A stretch of 64,000 nt of DNA from Emydura subglobosa (lineage: Eukaryota > Chordata > Testudines > Chelidae). Within the stretch, counting starts at the first letter, position 1, and every line of letters begins with the position of its first letter. Of the stretch, positions 55,830 to 64,000 are shown piece after piece. The position numbers were made by a program, and so were the translations under genes. The stretch is taken from the NCBI GenBank assembly GCA_007922225.1, contig ML679966.1:60108316-60172315 (forward strand), read 5' to 3'. Below the pieces are notes generated by a model. It was not told where the DNA came from and did not search any database. It saw only the letters and a list, made by a program, of their open reading frames with translations.

Positions 55830-58800
55830 TATATTTTATGTATGGACCTCAGCTTCTGCTTTTTTGAAGGTGTACTTCTCCTCGTTTTCCAGTAATATTG
55901 TCTCTGTGTGGCGATGTAAAAGTTCAGATCAAAGATCAAGTGGTTTCAGCGGAGTTTTTTTTACACCTGAAATCCAAAGTGATAATCAAGGGGTGCAAGT
56001 CCTAATGATTTTAAAAACAAAAAAAAAGTTCACATGAACCACTTTGAACCAAAGTCTTCCAAGTTTTACATAGATGTCATGGCATTATTCCACCAGCCAC
56101 ATTGGCTAAGGTGTTTGAACACCTTGACTTAGAATGACTTAAAAGAAAAACATGGTTTCTCAAGGTAAAGTAGGCCTTATGGTCTCTAGCTTATATGTAT
56201 CTTTGGTTTTTATATAAAGCAAAATCCACCCTGGTGTAGACAGCTTGGGCGAGACACTCTGCATCCCTTGAGCCCCATACAGGAGTCCATATTTACATCA
56301 AACCAGTGGCACTGCTAAAGCATACAACCAGCACTGAGAAGCTGTGCAGTGTTGGCTGGAATAGTGGCCATCTGAGGACTGTGTGGTAACTGAACACCCT
56401 TGGCCTGGATCTAAGGCAGAATTTCACTTCCCCAGCCTCTGGGCATTCCACCACATGAATCCCAGATACTTAGTCTCTGTGCGTGTGTAGTGAACAAGGC
56501 CCATAGCACTGGTTAAGGAATCCAGATGGCTCTCCTAGATTCATCTCCTATATAAACCTGCTAGTGTTGCAGACTCTAGCAAATAATCTTATTATTTGAA
56601 CTAAGTATGTCAGCCAGGTATTACAACCCTGAAGCTGTACAAGGCAGGAAGTGGTCTTTCTCTGGGAACTCAGTTTTATTCCACGAAATTCACCTTGCAG
56701 GACTGGAACAATCTGAAGGCTTCAGGGTTGCAGAATCACAATTAGCTCTTCTAAGCCAGCTTGTCTACTGTTTGTTGATTCCTCTCCTTTTTTGTAATAT
56801 GTAACACTAGCTTTTGAGTACCAAAGAAGCAACTAATTTCACAGTCGTAGCCTATAGGATGGTTGAGGTTAAGAAATAAGTAGAAGTTAGGCTCATAACT
56901 TAAGTGTAGAGGAGTATGGGAAATTGAAGCTGCTAGTGAGAGAAAACTTAAAGATAAGTTGGAGACAGAATAAATAAGAATTAGCCAGGAAATGACCCAG
57001 CACTTTGTTACCATTATGTTTTGATTATAACTGGTTTGAGTGAGGTTTTAAGTAAGTGTTTTTGAAAATTGTGACAGTTTTATTAAAATGCTGTATTGGT
57101 AGTATGGGAGGGACATTGGCGCAGATGTTAATTTGAAGCATACTTAATGTAATGAGTCAATTAAAAAATGGTGGAAATATAATTACGGTATAGGCCAGTT
57201 TAATGTTAATTAGTATTATACCAGAATATATAAATGGTGAAGTTTTGCTAAATTGCGGGAATGCTCCAATTAGCACCCAAACGGTACCATTAGTTTCTAG
57301 GATTATAAGGCTATACTTCACTCTATTGGCAGTGGATTGATCACCCATTAATACATCATTTCATCTTTGAGTATGAGTTGAACAGTAGCATTTGTGTACG
57401 TATTAATTGTATACCTGTTTAACTAGCTATTTTTCTTTTACTAAAGTTTGGCTGTATCATTGAAAGTGTTGCCTAGTGGTCCTCTATTAAATACATTTTG
57501 TGTAACCAACCTAGAGGCCCAAACCTGCAAACTAAGTTGAGTTTTATTGCACCCTTATCTTTAACAACATAATATTAATTGGGAGTATTTCAACATAAAG
57601 TTCACAAAAGGTTACAAAGTCCTACAGAAACTGAGTCAATGCCTGTGTTTAGTAGTATGCGATCATCAGCTTTCTCAGCACAGAGGCACATTCATCCATT
57701 AGTTATACAATAGTCAAGCCTATTTATAAGCCTTGGCCTACTTGCAGTATGTTATATTAAGGCTTTAATTATACAGAAGATAAAGTGCCCAGCAATATTG
57801 CCAGCCTGAAGTGGTTTTCTTCTTTGCTTTCACTGACCTTATTTAGGATCATCCTTGTTCTTTCCCACAGATTATCTGAGAAATACTAATAGCCACAAAA
57901 GATTATTTCCTGAAGAAAGATAACCCATTATTTTTCTTTTAGGTTCTTAGGAGACACCCTAAATATGTATTAACAAAAAACTAAAAGACAATTTCTAAAA
58001 CATATATTTACTCCCCATTCCACCAATAGATTGATGAACAACTTTCATTTAGGCTACCCACTTTACATATGTCTTTGTTTGCAAACATGTGGGGAAGAAA
58101 TAACATGGTTTAAAGATATAAGAACCCAGAATAAAACTCCCCATAGAAGGAGCTGAAAATGCCATGCAGTAACAGCACCCAGAGAGGCATTAAGGTTACC
58201 GCATGGGTTTAAGCACTTTTCTCTGTGTGTCTGTTAAAGCTCTGAGGTTCCTTTGTTTGCGGAGCAGCTGCAAAAAAGAATAGATGACTAGGCTTACCTT
58301 TACAGGCTTATTTCAGTGGACAGCCTTGGTCAAGGGGTTTCCCACATATAAAACCCAAGGACTAGGATGGCAGATGGCACTGTGTGTTCAGTTTCACTCT
58401 TGGCAAATGCAACAGCCCTGAGCCTCCATTTGTGTTTTAGCCTCTAGCAGAAGTAAGTTGTGGCATTTGCACTTCAGCAGATTCATCGTCAAATTAAAAT
58501 TCAGTAGGTTTGTCTTCATGCATATATTTTCTGTTATGGAAAAAAAGTGATGAAATGCCAGTTTAGATTTTCTGTTTTAGATTTTAGATTTTCTGTTTTA
58601 GATTTTCTTGCCAGAGGGGGAAAGAGGGAAAAATCACCAAAAGCAATTATTTTAAAACTTACTATTTCTGTATAAATACATCTTTAATCAAAACACCATG
58701 AAGAATTCAAATAATAAGCAAAGTTATATTCAAGGTTTTGGTATTTCACATTTCAATGAGATTTTTACAGTTTAAAGCTCCTGTTAAAACTGGACACTGT

Positions 58801-59515
58801 AATGCAACCATAAGTATGGTGCAGCAGTAACTGTACCATAATACATACATAATACAGAGGATAAGGTATGTTGTGTTGCCTGATCCTTTTTAAGGTTAAT
58901 AATATTTATATTGGTGGCCAATTGATCTGACTGCGATAGGGTTCTACCCCAGAATCAGGCTACACAGAGTTAAAACCAATGAGTTCAGTATCTTCTCAGG
59001 AGCCTCAGGGTCTATGATAAGGACACTCATGCTGAGGGTAAAGTAAAGCCTTAGATGTCTTTATTAAAATAATGAATGGAGCTAGAAAAGCTGTGAGCCA
59101 CTAGGTAAGAGTAATATAGCACTGGGGCTCTCTGTGGTTTCATTCTTTGCATAAACTCTTAGATCTGCATACTCACACCCTTCCTTCAGGACAAAGGACC
59201 AGCTGTGTCTCTGGCATGCCAGTGATTCCAATGGTCCAGGTTCCTTAACGAACTGACGGGTCAGATGGTAGAAAGCACACAGCAAAAGTCTAGCTCCAAA
59301 TGGTGGTTTGACTTATTATAGGGCCTAAGTCAATGTCCAACCCACCATGCCCAAATCTAACTTCTTCACCCACATAATGTTGAGGTGTACTTACTGTATA
59401 GGTTAACACATTGACACATTAATGATATTTTAGCACATTATCCTATCTGTCAACCCTTGCCCAAACGGATCTTGCGGTGATCACTTTCATGTTCCTTGTG
59501 GTGGCTCTTTATCAC
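55830..59515. other. AT-rich non-coding stretch, no gene seen
   Basis: Contains a roughly 21-bp tandem duplication (tttagattttctgttt words, 58562-58608). No coding support. Confidence 0.45.
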
Positions 59516-59519
59516 TAAA

Positions 59520-60080
59520 CAGCCACCACAGGGAACCCCATTAGATACGGGGCAGTATATAGAGGGATCCCGCAGGAGTCAGTCAACGTTTTCATTAATG
59601 ACTTGGATAATGAAATGGAAAGTATGCTCATAAAATTTGCAGAAGAACCCAAGCTGGGAAGGGTTTCTAGCACTTTAGAAGACAGGATTAGAATGCAAAA
59701 CAACCTTGACAAATTAGAAAATTGGTCTGAAATCAAGAAGGTGAAATTCAGTCAACAAAAGTGCAAAGTACTACACTTGAAAAGGAAAAAATCTAATGTA
59801 CAACTACAAAATAGGGAATAACCGGCGAGGTTGTAAAACTGCTGAAAATGATCTGGGTTTATAATGAATCACGATTCAATGTCATCCTGGGGTATATTAA
59901 TAGGAGTGTCATATGTAAGACATGAAAGTTTATTGTCCCACTCTATTCAGTACTGTTGAGGTCTTAGCTGGAGTATTCTGTCCAGCTCTGCATGCTACAC
60001 TTTAGGAAAGATGTGGATAAACTGCAGATAATTTTTATTGCTGTCTTCTGGACTATTAAAAAATTAAGAAAACCTGATCT
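59520..60080 (+). pseudogene. CR1 RT fragment, left part (interrupted)
   Basis: The frame at 59603-59821 starts with DNEMESMLIKF and contains LEDRIRMQNNLDKLENW and KCKVLHLKRK, the conserved region around and after the RT active site of CR1. The catalytic ADD is changed to AEE at about residues 13-15. Downstream thumb words (LEYSVQLCMLHF-like) continue to about 60080, where an insertion interrupts. Inactive. Confidence 0.8.
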
Positions 60081-60565
60081 ATGGGTACGCTTGGCACAAT
60101 TTGATTTTTACATTTTATAATGTCAACAGATAATATTGATGTTTATTTTCAAGCCATTTTTTCAATTTTTATCAATGTAAATGTTCACAGTTGAACAGAA
60201 TTATGGGGTTTCAGACATTTTTTAAGAGTGTAAACACTTTATCTTGATTTTTCTAGATTTAAGTTTTCACATTTGTGGGCAATTATGTGGCGATCAGTCA
60301 GTGGAAGGTGTCAGACAAATACTTAACGACAGTAATTATTGAGATTCAAAGAGTTAAGTTTTATAGCCATTAAAACACAAGTCATCATCACATGTTAAAA
60401 TATACAAAGTAAATATTCGTAAATCAAACTCTAATAAGTTCTCAAGCAGCATTTTTTTTACTTTGCCTATCTGTACATTTCAATTATTGATGGAAATATT
60501 TTTGTTGGTTTGTGTGTGTAGGGGTGAAATACATTTACTGGTAAAAATCTAATTCTTTCATGCCT
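60081..60565. mobile_element. About 485-bp AT-rich insertion inside the CR1
   Basis: The CR1 alignment breaks after 'cctgatctat' (about 60081) and resumes at 'ctatttagaggaaagg' (about 60567), leaving a possible 4-bp duplication CTAT. The insert has no coding frame. I associate it with a common turtle repeat but cannot name it. Confidence 0.5.
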
Positions 60566-60965
60566 ATTTAGAGGAAAGGTTAAAAAAATTGGGTATGTTT
60601 AGTTTTGAGAAAAGATGACTAAAGGGGGTAACTAGATGACAGTCTTCAAATATGTTAAAGGCCGTTATGAAGAAGATGATCAATTGTTCTCCATTTCCAC
60701 TGAATATAGGACAAGAAATATAGACTTAATTTGCAGCAAGGGAGATTTAGGTTAGGTATGGGGGGGAAATTAACTCTACGGACAGTTAGGCACTGGAATA
60801 GGTTTCCAAGGGATGCTGTGGAATCCTAATCACAGTTTTAAAGAACAAATTGGGCAAACGCCTGTCAGGAATGGTCTAGGTATATCTGATCCTGCTTCAG
60901 AGCAGAAGGCTAGATTTAATGATATCTTGAGGTCCCTTTCAGACCTACATTTTTATGATCATGAT
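60566..60965 (+). mobile_element. CR1 fragment, right part to the 3' end
   Basis: It resumes with 'aggaaaggttaaaaaaattg', 'gtcttcaaatatgttaaagg' and 'caattgttctccatttccac', then 'cactggaataggtttccaag' and the tail 'tgaggtccctttcagaccta'. The tail type resembles CR1. It continues 59520-60080 after the insertion. Confidence 0.8.
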
Positions 60966-61019
60966 TCTTTTTTAAAAGAACCTCTATTTTCCCCAATGCT
61001 TGGTTGAGATAGGACCTTG

Positions 61020-61320
61020 GATGAAAGCTAGTTGGCCTAAATTAAATGTAAATAAAACAGATGTGATGTTAATTCATTGGAGAAACATCTAGGGAGATCA
61101 AGGGGGGGAAATTCTACTCTGGGATGAGATGTGGCACAAGGGAATGGTTTCTTTTTGGGAAGGTAGGCATCGAGTGGGTTGAAAATAAGGCTTAAAAATT
61201 GGATATTAGGCTGTATGTTAAATATGGAGTGGATACTTCCACTTGACAATAAACTAAATCTTTGGGAGCATATGCATCTAGGTTACAGTATAAAACCTGG
61301 CCAAGGTTTCATCTATAAAA
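61020..61320 (+). pseudogene. L2-like LINE C-terminal fragment
   Basis: The plus strand reads MKASWPKLNVNKTDVMLI at about 61020-61073, a conserved post-active-site segment of L2/Rex-type reverse transcriptases (LKLN..KT). Later residues are broken by stops. It is a separate remnant from the one at 49500-50830. Confidence 0.55.
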
Positions 61321-61324
61321 ATAG

Positions 61325-63050
61325 ACAAAATGACTAATGCATGATTATTCAGGGAGCACAGTGGCACTGAAAGCCAGACAATATTAACACCAAAAGTCAA
61401 GAGCAAAGGCCGGTTTCATTTATCTAGGTGAATTTAATGAAAACTCTGACCTACAAATTCATAACTTTCAAACAATTTTTATTTCAATACTTAATAATAA
61501 AAGTACTATGGTAAGGAGCTGTCTGACATTTAAATAAAACATGAGTTGAAACTGCAACTTGTTACAATGGGCCAGATTCTGGGCTCTGATAATACTGATG
61601 TAAAGCAGCCTTAAAGCAAGCTCTAGCTGGCACAGAGTTGCTAGGCAAGGTCTACACATCCCTGTCCTACTCCTCAGCATAAGGGGCAGGAATGGGGATG
61701 CCTAGTATGTAATGTACTATGATGATCGTTGGTCAAAGTACTGGCCTTTTGGGGTCTATTACAAATCAGAAGATGCTAGAGCAATCCCTGAGGCTGTTTT
61801 AATTTACACTAGAGTCCAGCCCAGCCTCCCAGTTGATGTAAGAATTGGGAGATTATAAACTTTGTCTTAACATCACTTTTACCTCACCCCCTCCAGCTGA
61901 GTCAAACAGAATTTGAGTTTGACAAGGCTAAGGATCTGGACTAATATGTTCAAGAATGTGTGGAATAAACGAATGGTGTCAGTATAAACAACATGCTTTA
62001 AAATATATCATGTAGAAGAAAAATAAAAGAAAACCATTCTTTCTCATTGAGATGAATTTGCATATCAGCTTTTTTGGGCATTTTTGAACTGGCCTTTTCC
62101 ATTCTTTGTTTCTGCTAAGGTGTTTAAAAATGTCCATTTCATGAAATTAGTAAGGGAGAGATTCCATTTCCAGTTCATTGAGGCGTTATTGCCACAGAAT
62201 CCTGGGTATTGTAAATTAGGTTTCTGTGTGTTCTTGGTGACAATCTGAACCATCTGGTTGCAAATAAATGTATCATATCACCACAGTGTAATTGAAAAAC
62301 ACAACTCCTATTCAGAGTAAATGCCATGCCTTTTGCTGGGGGAGGCCTGCTTAATAACACTTTCTCTTTTCCTATTCCACTGAATCCAGATATGCAAAAT
62401 GAATGTGAAAGAGACTATAAATAATTTTTCAAGTGCCAAAAAATACAGTCGGAGTGTTTCAAAATAAACAAGGAGCCATATATTCTAAATTGAACATCAC
62501 ATCAAGCAAAGGTCATAGACACGAGAGGAGTGAAGAGGAGCATCAGGCTACTAATCAGATCACACAATGGAAGGCAGTGGGCTCCATGTGGGGGCAGGGA
62601 TCCAGCTGCAAGGCCACAACCATTGTAATAAACTTGAAAGACAACAGATGACATTTCACATACCAGGGAGGAGAAGAGTTTAAGAAGAAATATGATCATG
62701 AACAGGAATGTGATTAAGCCTTTATTCGGTTTATATATTGTCACGTTTTCATCCAATCCTCCTTTTTAAAAAGTTAAAGTGTAATCAAATATTTTCTGTA
62801 AGTAATACTACAAAATTGTTTTTTAAGAGTGATTTGTGTGAGGTCAAGGTGGGGGCTTAATGAATAGCCTTTGGAAAGGTCCTAGATACCTAATGTTACA
62901 TACAACGTCTCTTAGCTATATAATGTAGAACCAGTCCTAAAGTTCATTATCAGTTAAGAGTACCCATTCTTAAGAAGCATTTGGAATAATTATATATATA
63001 AATATATTGCAGATGATATCCACATGATAATCACAGAAGGTAAATAAACA
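61325..63050. other. AT-rich non-coding stretch, no gene seen
   Basis: No recognisable repeat or frame beyond short chance ORFs. Confidence 0.45.
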
Positions 63051-63054
63051 CATC

Positions 63055-63298
63055 AAGCACTGGGATATGGGGATCCAGGTTCAATTTCACCCTCAACCTG
63101 AAATGGAGCAGAGAGTTGAACTTGGGCCTCCCACCTCCCAGGAGAGTAGCCCAAATAGTGGGCACTGAGGTGTTCTGAGGTCGGGCTCTTTCAGTCTCTC
63201 CTGTTGAAGCTGCTCTGCTATATATAAAATATTTGAACTGGAAAAAAATGGAGTGTTCCCAAATGACTCAGTAGCCTGGAGACTGGAGCACTCATTTT
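63055..63298. repeat. tRNA-like palindromic repeat, second copy
   Basis: A plus B-box-like word (gatccaggttcaatttcacc, about 63072) is followed by an inverted one (gagttgaacttgggcctccc, about 63113). The shared linker 'tctcctgttgaagct' is at 63197-63211. Same family as 15597-16045. Confidence 0.5.
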
Positions 63299-64000
63299 AG
63301 AACATAAGAATGGCCATGTTGGATCAGACCAATGCTCCATCTAGCCCAGTATCCTGTCTTCCAATAGTGGCCAATGCCAGGTGCTTCCGAGGGAATGAAC
63401 AAATAATCTTCAAGTGATTCATCCCATCAGCCATTCCCTGCCTCTGGCAAATAACAATCACTGCCTATCCTGGCTAATATCCTTTGATGGACCTACCCTC
63501 CATGAACTTATCTAGTATTTTTTTAACCCTGTTATCGTCTTGGCCTTCACAACATCATCTGGCAAAGAGTTCCACAGGTTGACTATGCGTTGTGTGAAGA
63601 AATACTTCTTTTTGTTCATTTTAAACCTGCTGCCTATTAATTTCATTTGGTGACCCCTCATTTTTGGGTTGTGCGAAGGAGTAAACAACACTTCCTTATT
63701 TACTTTCTCCACACCAGTCATGATTTTATAGACTTCTATCATATATCCCCTTAATCGTCTCTTTTCCATGCTTATTAGTCTCTCCTCATATGGAAGCTTT
63801 TCCATACCCCTAATCATTTCAGTTGCCCTTTTTTGTACCTTTTCCAGTTCCAATAGATCTTTTTTGAGATGGGGCAACAAGATCTGCATGTTGTATTCAA
63901 GATGTGGATGTACCATGGATTTATAAAGAAGCAATATGATATGTTATGTCTTATTGTCTATCCCTTTTCTAATGATTCCCAACATTGTTAACTTTTTTGA
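63299..64000 (-). mobile_element. CR1 3' portion at the right edge (second subfamily)
   Basis: On the minus strand the element ends at 63299 with the complement of 'aacataagaatggccatgtt'. The frame at 63512-63934 encodes the CR1 ORF2 C-terminus: [32 protein letters not shown] and [14 protein letters not shown]. Frame loss near 63500 and the window end limit the copy. It probably continues beyond position 64000. Confidence 0.9.

Overview
The window reads as vertebrate nuclear DNA with no intact host protein-coding gene that I can prove. CR1-type LINE copies of at least two subfamilies dominate, with an L2-like LINE, a MIR-like SINE, many small palindromic DNA transposons and one endogenous retrovirus. 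This repeat mix, notably the CR1 tails and the palindromic 'gtctacact' elements, points to a sauropsid, most likely a turtle. That is my recognition of repeat families, not a database result.

Layout. Positions 1-23,100 hold mostly AT-rich non-coding DNA carrying a hairpin around a TG/CA microsatellite (1-216), LTR-like GC-rich repeats (2934-3460, 13143-13814), a long CR1 on the minus strand (6702-9860) with an 815-codon endonuclease/reverse-transcriptase frame, CR1 tails (10825-11048, 19140-19465), tRNA-like palindromic repeats (15597-16045) and a MIR-like SINE (22020-22250). Positions 23,808-29,659 are a provirus-like element: matching LTR starts, a 6-bp target duplication, an intact 139-codon matrix frame, one zinc knuckle, heavily deleted pol, and env pieces. 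An assembly gap (ten N) removes most of the 5' LTR and the primer-binding site.

Positions 30-64 kb return to AT-rich sequence with further insertions: a perfect-signature hAT-type MITE (45225-45641, 8-bp duplication), a 201-bp hairpin MITE (34244-34444), two convergent copies of one LTR-like family (46765 onward and 48560-49498), an L2-like LINE (about 49500-50830, minus), an LTR-like unit (51260-52361), a CR1 split by a 485-bp insertion (59520-60960) and a CR1 end at the right edge (63300-63960). A few short stretches on the minus strand (33138-33259, 35143-35199, 43026-43061) have splice-site-like borders and may be exons of an unidentified gene; this is weak.

How parts relate: nothing here works as an operon or pathway. 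The most unusual object is the retroviral element. It looks mosaic: three polypurine-tract/LTR-start-like sites lie in about 820 bp, and two different Env transmembrane ends are present. Its visible LTR ends are identical although its body is badly decayed, which suggests that it was copied in trans after it had already lost function, but only 47 bp of the 5' LTR can be compared.
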